A DNA stretch of 42,220 nucleotides, taken from contig JBMNOD010000024.1 in the NCBI GenBank assembly GCA_050942875.1, positions 1-42,220 on the forward strand, given 5' to 3'. Shown here piece after piece: positions 9,401-15,871 of the stretch. The DNA is from JAAZAI01 sp050942875 (GTDB taxonomy: Bacteria > Verrucomicrobiota > Kiritimatiellia > RFP12 > UBA3636). Position 1 is the stretch's first letter, and every line of letters begins with the position of its first letter. The notes beneath the pieces were generated by a model. The model searched no databases. It was not told where the DNA came from and saw only the letters and a program-made list of their open reading frames with translations. A program made the position numbers and the translations under genes.

Positions 9401-9557
9401 CATGATCCATCGTCCAGTCATGATCGACAGTCACCGTGACGTTGGTTCTGAAATCAAGCCGCTCATATGGCTTCCATGGATTGTTTTCCGCGTTCACGCC
9501 ACCACAAAAGACCGTGGCAATCACGGCGGCAAAAGACATCCAGGTCGTTCTGTTCAT
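6459..9557 (-). CDS. Secreted multidomain protein: beta-strand repeat, ThuA/GATase-like domain, TIM-barrel hydrolase
   Basis: A 1032-residue protein. A Sec signal peptide covers about residues 1-23 (cut after GGVNA). Residues about 60-260 are Gly/Thr-rich beta-strand repeats of the autotransporter-associated kind (GIYELQGGTLTLTNGW, GTGKLVKTGKGALWL). Residues about 280-470 resemble a Rossmann/ThuA-like domain (YDVVTVNTLWNHQ, FLERGGLLLGADVG, GKGRAILHNSW). Beta-sandwich-like sequence follows, and residues about 690-1000 form a TIM barrel with FPRGVYH, WWYVYDEPHGE (about residue 810, a likely catalytic acid) and ILALDCYPV. The C-terminus is a short beta domain. This fits a secreted polysaccharide hydrolase; the GH family cannot be named. 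First gene of a three-gene minus-strand unit. Confidence 0.75.
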   Translation of the reverse strand: MNRTTWMSFAAVIATVFCGGVNAENNPWKPYERLDFRTNVTVTVDHDWTMDHGVEMGPRAGVGGLTSKIVQKSGNVCFDRLKGAPQFFQPGGFGHKSATTTGIYELQGGTLTLTNGWMTLSSGNATGIFRQTGGRSELWAGYVFNTKNDRSRLELLGGEMVFHSLRYEGTEETWVVGDARIVFEGAPYVHRKYVAGGIVAPKSLELKGSAELCVAEDNELLLWTPISGTGKLVKTGKGALWLRKADYQAAGSIEVKEGRVNYLDEQSIPRLDGDFPLRIAQMHAKPHAKGVACRGADQFDVHFSDAGWPVRACDKYPASWVGMARLALALDNYDVVTVNTLWNHQLQGETVQMSVFAPYFKKFLERGGLLLGADVGSFGWLKTIDPLLAVGKASSRCTGPFRAANPGEQVVSFPNCNEGRVVFSHLTLPTNTLFRSVVDCHEGSNTATVVEAAYGKGRAILHNSWIAGPYGSLDETENYLVHHLIGDKLSIPDGKLFHDWRFPEFAPGERLSYTLPEIRNRTKKPVRMAMEHAIASVESDVPVVKSTTTVDFGPEQRKAPVVAVDSLPFGGKAVVTCRITVDGVKLPPKRKAVELPGTFTVHSPAFRGFIRADRDETRLISVDVNPIGVNLADCTVVLDVVGPGTNVAATVQVPAERGKMRIAVNPYNAAKQLHAFEPASIRATLKKGAVVLATSEAPVRVVPFRRNFHDADDWRVFRKDGEAYFPRGVYHTLQSDYKMLGDLGMNYVQQCPWWGDRPKEFLPMAEEAGFTGVWVEPMKFSNDESCGQMVLNELIGQYLDHPAMGWWYVYDEPHGEIANFRARRLYDILQSDIRHPSVVCCNKPQHCGFYSRMCDILALDCYPVRDGRFAQRPRVVGDFIDEALRATRGEVPVVMVLPCFGDDKDQGGLGHEQRWQQANMVCQCLVHGVSGIFWYANDFSKAKTDDEMMAGLRESCETIRELEPLLFNRATHRSDVSGDIHWLYGKDADGKNYLLAVNVAESEQSTVIDLPEHDGGRVSLTLPPCGVHKEIW

Positions 9558-9601
9558 CGCAATTCATTCCGCTCGCGTTGTAACTCGCCGTTTGCAGTGG
9601 C

Positions 9602-11917
9602 CTAGCGCACGACGACTATCGTCGTGCCGATATGACCCGCATGGCAAAGATACTGCTCTTGGTCGGGCCCGATGCCATAAAGTCCTTTTTTACGTAAAAT
9701 CTTGAGCGCCATCTTGGCATCTGGATGTGCCTGACGATAGGCCGTCTGTTCAGCACGCGTCAAGTCTCGCGTCATCGTATCGTCATCAAGCACGGCCTGC
9801 CAGCCACCCGAGTTGTCATGCGGGATGACGATGCGCACCTGCAGCGCGGGAGCGCCGAGGTTGAACGCCGTTGAATCGATCGTCGACGGCACCATGGGCA
9901 TCGTCAGTTGTTTGAGCGACGGCAAATTGACCAATGTACGATCGCCAAGCGCATCCATCAAAGCCCCTTTCAATACGACCTCTTCAAGTACAGGACATTC
10001 ACGGAACGCGCTGGCACCAATGGATCCTGCACATTCAGGATACTCCACCTCACGAAGTGCCAAGAGGTTGTAGCAGAAGTGCGTGCCGATGTTCGTCACC
10101 GTATTCGGCAGACGAACCTCACGCAGCGCATCGCGGGTGCCGGTGTCATAACTGGATCCCGACAGGGTCGAAGCATTCACCCCGACGACAACGGAACCAT
10201 CGTCAATCGCAAGATTCTTGAAGTCGAGCACCGCCGCGCCTGGCGTCACCGCCGTTGCACAGGGATAAGCGCTCTGAAGCATGCGTAAATTATAAGCGCC
10301 GGCAGTCTGTGCACTCTCCATTCGCACCTGCCAGCCGTTGCCGTAGAGGCAGTCGCCGTCGTGATGCCACGTTGTGGGGAAATAGGCAAAGGCCGCCGTC
10401 GGCTCGGCAATCGTAACATTGATTGTCGCTTCCTCGCTCTTGCCGTTCGGGAGCGACGGGATATACCATCCGGCGAATTCGCTCGCGCCGGTCTTCGTGG
10501 CGGTAAGCGTCACCACGGCGCCAAATGAATAGCAGTTGCTGTAAACTGGCGCAGACGAAATCGCGACTGACCCAAGACCGTCATTGGCATTCGCCACAAA
10601 TTTCGCGCCGATCTTCTCCCAAAGCCAGGTGATGCGCGCGTATTCCTTCTTGGTGGTGGTAAAGGTGCCCGTCCGCGAGAAGTTCGTGACTGGCGCCGAC
10701 CAGACGCCTTCAGACTCTTCCAGCTCGGTCGCATAGCCTTGGCAACGGTAGAGGTAGTCGTCGCTTACAACGTACTCAGGGGCTTCGAGCGGCACGCTTA
10801 CAACGGCCGCCGCGCACTCCGTCGTGCCGTAATCAGGCGTGACCGCGCCAAGTTCCAACGGAGATGCAGTGACGTTGACCTTCGTCTTGTCAGAGACATC
10901 GCGCACGACCGTGATCCACTGGTTGCCGCAGAAAGTGCCGCCGGCATTGAGAAGCCCGGTCGGTTTCTCCATCTCCGTACCGAAGACCGACTCAAAGTCG
11001 GCCTTGTGCGTTGCATCGTCGTATGGCACGTACTTGCCCGTGAGATAGCTGTTGAACGCATCGTACTTGACGATGAAGTTGATGGTCCTCGCCTTGAAGC
11101 CCGAAAACGCGCCTGTCCCAATCGTCGGCATCGCCGCGCAGTTCATTCGCACGACCTTCGCAGCACTGTACGCAGGTGTTGTCGATTGGTTGCTCAGCGA
11201 GTAGAAATAGCCCACGATATTGGTTGCGGTCGAAGGTATCGTCACTTCCGTCGGGGCGTTCCCATTGGTACGAAAAAATTTGGGAATGGAGGTAATGCCC
11301 TCACGGAATGCGAGCTTGCCGTAACTGCCGGAACCAAAACCGCCTGCAGCAGGATTCAAAAACGTTACATCATGCTCTCCATCGCCAAAGGTCAAGGCGT
11401 CAACCGTCAAGTTGGGAACATCGTTGCAAATGTATCCACCCTGGCAGTTCAGGGATGACAATTTCGAAGGCATCATCGGGGATGCCGACGTCAGTTGCGG
11501 ACAGGCGCGGAGATAACTGTGTCCAATGGTGGTGATATTGTCCGAAACCACAATCGTCTGTAGCGCAGCCATGCTGTAGACCGACCAATTGCCCACAACG
11601 GCAACGGCATCCGGGATCTGCACCTCGGTTACTGCCGACAGCGAATTAAACACACTATTTGCGACCTCGACCATCGACCACGCAACGTCATCTCCATCCT
11701 TGATTGCATTGTTGCGGAAGTCGAGTACAGTGCCAGAGCCCTCTGTCTTCTTAGTCGAAAGTATGAAGCTATGATTGTTGGCATCGGCGACTACGATGTT
11801 GAATGTCCAGTCCCCGTCCGTGATCGTTTTCGCAGTTGAATCGACAGTCCAGTCGCCTGCACTGGCGCATAACGCGAACCCCAGCGAGAGAGTGGCGAAG
11901 AGATGGAGTTTGTGCAT
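9602..11917 (-). CDS. Secreted BspA-like leucine-rich-repeat protein
   Basis: A 771-residue protein. Signal peptide at residues 1-20 (MHKLHLFATLSLGFALCASA). Two blocks of BspA/LRR_5-type repeats flank the middle: about residues 75-240 (VTEVQIPDAVAVVGNWSVYS, LQTIVVSDNITTIGHSYLRA) and about 600-730 (LREVRLPNTVTNIGTHFCYN). Between them lies InlB-like beta sequence (SEFAGWYIP). The phrase LDFRNxAIxDG occurs at the start of both LRR blocks, suggesting an internal duplication. Such proteins are usually surface or extracellular adhesins or binding proteins. No sorting signal is recognised at the C-terminus. GGGGG precedes the ATG. It is transcribed away from the AraC regulator and toward the hydrolase cluster, 44 bp from it. 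Confidence 0.8.
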   Translation of the reverse strand: MHKLHLFATLSLGFALCASAGDWTVDSTAKTITDGDWTFNIVVADANNHSFILSTKKTEGSGTVLDFRNNAIKDGDDVAWSMVEVANSVFNSLSAVTEVQIPDAVAVVGNWSVYSMAALQTIVVSDNITTIGHSYLRACPQLTSASPMMPSKLSSLNCQGGYICNDVPNLTVDALTFGDGEHDVTFLNPAAGGFGSGSYGKLAFREGITSIPKFFRTNGNAPTEVTIPSTATNIVGYFYSLSNQSTTPAYSAAKVVRMNCAAMPTIGTGAFSGFKARTINFIVKYDAFNSYLTGKYVPYDDATHKADFESVFGTEMEKPTGLLNAGGTFCGNQWITVVRDVSDKTKVNVTASPLELGAVTPDYGTTECAAAVVSVPLEAPEYVVSDDYLYRCQGYATELEESEGVWSAPVTNFSRTGTFTTTKKEYARITWLWEKIGAKFVANANDGLGSVAISSAPVYSNCYSFGAVVTLTATKTGASEFAGWYIPSLPNGKSEEATINVTIAEPTAAFAYFPTTWHHDGDCLYGNGWQVRMESAQTAGAYNLRMLQSAYPCATAVTPGAAVLDFKNLAIDDGSVVVGVNASTLSGSSYDTGTRDALREVRLPNTVTNIGTHFCYNLLALREVEYPECAGSIGASAFRECPVLEEVVLKGALMDALGDRTLVNLPSLKQLTMPMVPSTIDSTAFNLGAPALQVRIVIPHDNSGGWQAVLDDDTMTRDLTRAEQTAYRQAHPDAKMALKILRKKGLYGIGPDQEQYLCHAGHIGTTIVVVR

Positions 11918-12009
11918 AAATCCCCCGTTGTCGTTAAATCCCGCCAGCCATCAGCCCGTGCGACACCCGTTGCGTGGCAAGTGCTGGCAAGCACATCTTG
12001 CACTTGTGA

Positions 12010-12015
12010 ATTATA
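12010..12015 (-). promoter_or_regulatory. Possible -10 box for the BspA-like gene
   Basis: On the minus strand TATAAT reads from 12015 to 12010. No good -35 is seen at 17-18 bp. Transcription would begin near 12003, giving a leader of about 85 nt before the ATG at 11917. The rest of the 341-bp gap (11918-12258) holds the AraC promoter and a short palindromic motif at 12138-12151; otherwise I see nothing in it. Confidence 0.4.
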
Positions 12016-12218
12016 ACTCAAGCTGAAGAAAATGATCCATGAAAACACTTACCCCTTTCTGACTTTCAAATGTCAACTTCAGCAAACACCCTTTTCGAGC
12101 GGCCAGGGATCGTGCGCGCACACGGCGAAACGGCACACGTTCCCGTGCAACACGACGCTTGGACCTTGGGTGCGGCAACAATGTTGATCCCCCCCGTCAA
12201 GGCCGCGGTTTCTTCTGT

Positions 12219-12248
12219 TTGACCTGCGGAGGTGCAACCCGCTATAAT
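12219..12248 (+). promoter_or_regulatory. Sigma-70-type promoter of the AraC gene, near-leaderless
   Basis: TTGACC (12219-12224), 18-bp spacer, TATAAT (12243-12248). Transcription should begin around 12254-12256, only 3-5 nt before ATG 12259. This rules out the upstream in-frame start at 12232. Confidence 0.75.
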
Positions 12249-12258
12249 TCGCCTCTTC

Positions 12259-13158
12259 ATGAGAGATTCCAATTCCCCGCCCCCCAGCGCCACGCCGATC
12301 GACTTGATGCAGGACGCCTTCGCGCCCATCCTGCTCAAGGTCTCCCGATCGCGGCGGATCGTTTCCTCTTTCCGCTGCGACATCAGGCCCCTGCGAACCG
12401 ATCCCCAGCAGGCGTGGCGCAGGTCGAATTCGCATACGCCGCCGCAGCGCGAAGTCTTTCTCGTTCTTTCGGGGGAGGTCCTGTACGGGTTGAACGGAAA
12501 GGTTCATCCAGGCCGTCCAGGCGATCTCTTCCTCTACGACATCGGCGACGTTCACGACAAGTCCCTGCCGCCCACGTCCCCGGATTCGATCGTCCTGTGC
12601 TTCCAGATCTACAAGGACTTCACCTACGCCTACTTTGCGCGGTTCGAAGCGGGACGGCGAACGATCTCGAGCCGGATGCTCTTCGCCGACGCCGGAACGA
12701 CCCCGCTGCTGAACCGGGCGTGGGACGGCGTCCGGGGGGGAAAGGAAACCCGCGAGGCCGCCATCGTCCAGACGCTCTGCGCGATCGACTACATCTTGGC
12801 CGAAGTGGCCCGGTTCAGACACGCGGATCCAGAACAGATCGCGATCATGCCGGGGACGGACGCCAAGCTCAGCGCACAGCAGGTCGTGGGCCTGGTCATG
12901 ACCTACATTGACGAACGTAGCGGACGCGAGTGCAATCTCAAGGAGATCACGCGATTCTCGGGCTACAGCGCCGCGCACATCAACCGGATTTTCAAGGCGA
13001 ACCTCGGCTATTCCATCACCGAGCATGCCAACGCCTGGCGGGTCAACCGGATGCGGGACATGCTCCGGGCCGGAGCCACGATGAAGGAGGTCGCCTTCGA
13101 CCTCGGCTTCTCCAGCCAGCCCGCCTTCTCGCGCTGGAAGCGAAAGCACAACCTCTAA
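12259..13158 (+). CDS. AraC-family transcriptional regulator
   Basis: A 299-residue protein: N-terminal cupin-like sensor domain (about residues 55-115, PQREVFLVLSGEVLYGLNG, PGDLFLYDIGDVHD) and a C-terminal double helix-turn-helix (about residues 215-299, LKEITRFSGYSAAHINRIFK and MKEVAFDLGFSSQPAFSRWKRKH). This is the usual build of sugar-responsive activators. The start at 12259 is chosen because the TATAAT box ends at 12248, so the upstream ATG-like starts would not be in the mRNA. The gene is divergent from the BspA-like gene and the hydrolase cluster, which it may regulate (inference). The next gene starts 10 bp downstream and is probably co-transcribed. Confidence 0.88.
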   Translation: MRDSNSPPPSATPIDLMQDAFAPILLKVSRSRRIVSSFRCDIRPLRTDPQQAWRRSNSHTPPQREVFLVLSGEVLYGLNGKVHPGRPGDLFLYDIGDVHDKSLPPTSPDSIVLCFQIYKDFTYAYFARFEAGRRTISSRMLFADAGTTPLLNRAWDGVRGGKETREAAIVQTLCAIDYILAEVARFRHADPEQIAIMPGTDAKLSAQQVVGLVMTYIDERSGRECNLKEITRFSGYSAAHINRIFKANLGYSITEHANAWRVNRMRDMLRAGATMKEVAFDLGFSSQPAFSRWKRKHNL

Positions 13159-13168
13159 AGGAGACTTC

Positions 13169-13786
13169 ATGAAACTGTTCCGCATCATCGCCGTTGCGCT
13201 GCTGGCAGTCGCCCGCCCCGCTTTCGCTGAAGACAGCCCAGCCGAAAAGCTCAAGGAGATCGAAGCCCAGATCGTCAAGACGCCGGACGATCCGATGCTG
13301 TTCTATCGCAAGGCCCGGTGCCTGATGACGCTGGAGAAACGAGAGGAAGGCTATCAAGCCGCCAAAGAGGCCATGGCGCTCTTCATCAAGAAGGGAGACG
13401 ACCTCGCCTGGATGCTCCTCGAGCAGATTGACCTCGGACACATTCGCGTCGATGTCCACTTCAACATGGGATCTCGCGAAAGACATCCGCCAGAGATGGG
13501 CATCATCCGTCCGCTTTCGTTCCGCATCTGGGAAAAAGGTGAAGGCGAAGACGAAGACGGCGATTTGCTGAGAATCATCGACTTCGAGTTTGGCATGTTC
13601 GATGGCAAGCCCACGACGGCCGCTCTCGGGCAATCAACCGGCATGATGCATTCCAACTTTGGAATGCTGGACACGGATTCGACGTACGGCCAAATCCGCA
13701 AGCGTCTCATTGAACTCACGAAAAAACTCCACCCCGGCCCAGACAAGCAGCCATCGGAGGCGCCACCCGCCAAAAAGACGGAATGA
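13169..13786 (+). CDS. Small exported protein of unknown function, TPR-like N-terminus
   Basis: A 205-residue protein with a Sec signal peptide (residues 1-20, cut after RPAFA). Residues about 25-85 resemble a tetratricopeptide helix pair (AEKLKEIEAQIVKTPDDPMLFYRKARCLMTLEKREEGYQAA is the region; key residues fit W/L-G-Y-A-F-A-P spacing only loosely). The rest is acidic and not recognised (EKGEGEDEDGD). The C-terminus is Pro/Lys-rich. A strong AAAGGAG site lies directly before the ATG. It follows the AraC gene by 10 bp and ends at a strong terminator, so the two make a short operon. Confidence 0.7.
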   Translation: MKLFRIIAVALLAVARPAFAEDSPAEKLKEIEAQIVKTPDDPMLFYRKARCLMTLEKREEGYQAAKEAMALFIKKGDDLAWMLLEQIDLGHIRVDVHFNMGSRERHPPEMGIIRPLSFRIWEKGEGEDEDGDLLRIIDFEFGMFDGKPTTAALGQSTGMMHSNFGMLDTDSTYGQIRKRLIELTKKLHPGPDKQPSEAPPAKKTE

Positions 13787-13815
13787 GGGCAACCATGCCC
13801 ACCACTCACCACTGA

Positions 13816-13851
13816 AAAAGCCCCCGGTCCCTTTTGAAACCGGGGGCTTTT
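13816..13851. terminator. Strong bidirectional rho-independent terminator
   Basis: A perfect 13-bp inverted repeat, AAAAGCCCCCGGT (13816-13828) and its complement (13839-13851), with a 10-nt loop and A/T runs at both ends. It can serve the AraC/small protein operon on + and the two tRNAs on the minus strand. Confidence 0.9.
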
Positions 13852-13855
13852 GAAA

Positions 13856-13932
13856 TGGTTGCGGGAGTTAGATTTGAACTAACGACCTTCAGGTTATGAG
13901 CCTGACGAGCTTCCGGACTGCTCTATCCCGCA
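13856..13932 (-). tRNA. tRNA-Met(CAT), initiator type
   Basis: A 77-nt cloverleaf with encoded CCA (13858-13856). Acceptor TGCGGGA/TCCCGCA, D-stem GAGC/GCTC (A11:U24, an initiator mark), anticodon loop CTCATAA, T arm GTTAG-TTCAAAT-CTAAC. It aligns position by position with bacterial tRNA-fMet. Two departures: base pair 1:72 is U-A rather than the unpaired C-A, and the anticodon stem has A29:U41 instead of the first of the three G:C pairs. Confidence 0.9.
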
Positions 13933-13943
13933 TTGAAATCGAA

Positions 13944-14020
13944 TGGCGTGCCTGGCAGGACTCGAACCTGCAACCTTCTGATCCGTAGTCAGATGCTCTA
14001 TCCAATTGGGCGACAGGCAC
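13944..14020 (-). tRNA. tRNA-Arg(ACG)
   Basis: A 77-nt cloverleaf with encoded CCA. Acceptor GTGCCTG/CAGGCAC, anticodon arm CTGA-CTACGGA-TCAG with anticodon ACG (read as ICG), T arm TGCAGG-TTCGAGT-CCTGC. It lies 11 bp upstream of the initiator tRNA on the same strand, so the two are co-transcribed and end at 13816-13851. Confidence 0.93.
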
Positions 14021-14103
14021 CCGGGAGGGAAAGACAAATTCCTTGTCTTGTCGGAACGCAGGAGCGTTTAAACGACCTCTTGTTCCTTGAAAACTCAACC
14101 ACT

Positions 14104-15813
14104 TTACCACATTTGGCGGGAGGATTGCAATGGAAAAAATTCCGTGAACAAGGAGCGCACCGCTTCATAAGCCAATTTCGGCCGACGGTAGGCGTCCAGA
14201 AGCCCCGCGAGATTCATCCCAAAGGGCTTGGTGCGCACGGCGCCGATGTTCACAAACGACCGGGTGTCGAAGAACTGCCACAAGGCGATGCCCGCGAAAC
14301 GCGGGTTCTCCAGCACGGCGCGGCAGGCTTCGGCAAAGAAGTCCGCCTGGAACTCCTCGGTCCACTGCGCGCGCCCCGCGTCGTGCATTCCGTAGATGCC
14401 GCAGGCGCCGATTTCACTCACGAGCAGCGGCTTGGCCTCGCGTCCGCCCGTCGAAGCCCAGGCGGCAAGCGCATCGATCTTCGGGCGCACCATCGCATGG
14501 CATTCTCTGCTCCAATCGCAATCAATCCAGCCGGGATACAGGTTGACTGCGATCACATCGGCAAATTCCAAGCAGAGGTCTCTCTCTCCACGGTTCGAGG
14601 CGAAGGTCACCAGCCGCGATGCATCCTCGGCGCGAATCGCGGACGCGATCTCGCCGTAGAGCGTCTTCATGGCCTGGGTGTCCGAGGCGGCTTCGTTGAG
14701 AAACCCCCAGAAGACGATGGAGGGGTGGTTCACGTCTCGCCGCACCATCGCCACGGTGTCCTCCACCGCCGCCCGCCGCAACAGCGGATGCCGAGCGTCC
14801 GACTCCGGGTTGCCCCAGCCGAGGCTTTCCTCCCAGACGAGCACGCCGACCTGGTCGCAGAGGTCGAGAAAGCCCGGATCCTGGGCGTAGTGGACGCAGC
14901 GGACGAAGTTGGCGCCGAGCGCCTTCACGTGCATCAGGTCGTTGAACATGATTTGCGGATTCGCGACGGGACCCAGCTCCGGATGGCTCTCGTGGCGATT
15001 GACGCCGCAAAGCTTGATCGGCTCGCCGTTGAGCAGTATCTCCTGCCCGCGCGTGGCGATGGTGCGGATGCCGAAACGCTCGACCACCGCGTCGTCGCCG
15101 CACGACACGCGGACGGCATGCAACGCCGGCGTGTCCGGCGTCCAGACCTTGAAGTCTGGCACGTTCAGCTCGACCGTCGCCACGCCGTTCCTCACGGCCA
15201 GCTCGTGCGGCTCCGCCGCGCCCCCGTCGAACCCAATGGCAAACGTCGCCTTGCCGTCGTCCCATCCTGCGGTCCGGATCGTCAGCTTCACGCATCCGGT
15301 GGCGACGTCGAGCGTCGTCACCGCGACGCGCTCGATGCGCTGCGCGGGCAGCGCGCGGAGCACGACACTGCGGTAGATGCCGCCGAACGCGTAGAAGTCC
15401 GCAAAGGGGTGCATCAGCGTCGGGCGCTCCTCCGAAAAGCGATTGTCCACGACGATCGCCAGGTCGTGGTCGCCCGGATCGGTTTCGAAGTCGAAGGCGC
15501 AGGGCGTCCAGGGGCCGGTGCATTCGCCGAGCAGCGCGCCGTCCCAGAAGACGCGTCCGTAGAGGCCGAGGCCGCCGATGTCGAGGCGGTTGAGCCCGCC
15601 CGGACAGCGCACCTTGCGACGATAGACCGCCGTGCCGCGCGCGTTGAGGCGCTTCGGCCCGATGTCGAACACGCCTGGCACGGGGGCGCATTCATCGCAG
15701 TCCACGGCATTGGGCTTCACGGAAACAGGATCGGCGTCGCCGAGCCATTTGAAGTCCCAGATGCCATCGAGCACATGCGTCTCGCGATAGTGTGGAAAAG
15801 GCTTTTGAAACAT
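14104..15813 (-). CDS. Glycoside hydrolase family 2 enzyme (beta-glucuronidase/beta-galactosidase-like)
   Basis: A 569-residue GH2 protein: sugar-binding jelly roll (about 1-165), Ig-like domain (about 165-255) and a TIM barrel (about 260-569). The barrel has the GH2 marks CGVNRHESHPELG, FVRCVHYAQDP, GFLNEAASD (acid/base Glu about 374) and LLVSEIGACG (nucleophile Glu about 467). The length is close to beta-glucuronidase (about 600) rather than LacZ. No signal peptide, so probably cytoplasmic. The ATG at 15813 is preferred over a TTG at 15828 because GAGGG lies 9 nt before it. Transcribed from its own promoter or from the methyltransferase side (58-bp gap); downstream come the tRNAs. Confidence 0.9.
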   Translation of the reverse strand: MFQKPFPHYRETHVLDGIWDFKWLGDADPVSVKPNAVDCDECAPVPGVFDIGPKRLNARGTAVYRRKVRCPGGLNRLDIGGLGLYGRVFWDGALLGECTGPWTPCAFDFETDPGDHDLAIVVDNRFSEERPTLMHPFADFYAFGGIYRSVVLRALPAQRIERVAVTTLDVATGCVKLTIRTAGWDDGKATFAIGFDGGAAEPHELAVRNGVATVELNVPDFKVWTPDTPALHAVRVSCGDDAVVERFGIRTIATRGQEILLNGEPIKLCGVNRHESHPELGPVANPQIMFNDLMHVKALGANFVRCVHYAQDPGFLDLCDQVGVLVWEESLGWGNPESDARHPLLRRAAVEDTVAMVRRDVNHPSIVFWGFLNEAASDTQAMKTLYGEIASAIRAEDASRLVTFASNRGERDLCLEFADVIAVNLYPGWIDCDWSRECHAMVRPKIDALAAWASTGGREAKPLLVSEIGACGIYGMHDAGRAQWTEEFQADFFAEACRAVLENPRFAGIALWQFFDTRSFVNIGAVRTKPFGMNLAGLLDAYRRPKLAYEAVRSLFTEFFPLQSSRQMW

Positions 15814-15871
15814 AGAATTGACCCTCAAACAAACACCTCGTCAGCCAGCGACCAACGCGACTCACCAACAA

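Noticed and set aside
12232..12258. Earlier start of the AraC gene
   Set aside because: It lies within the -35/-10 region; the TATAAT box ends at 12248.
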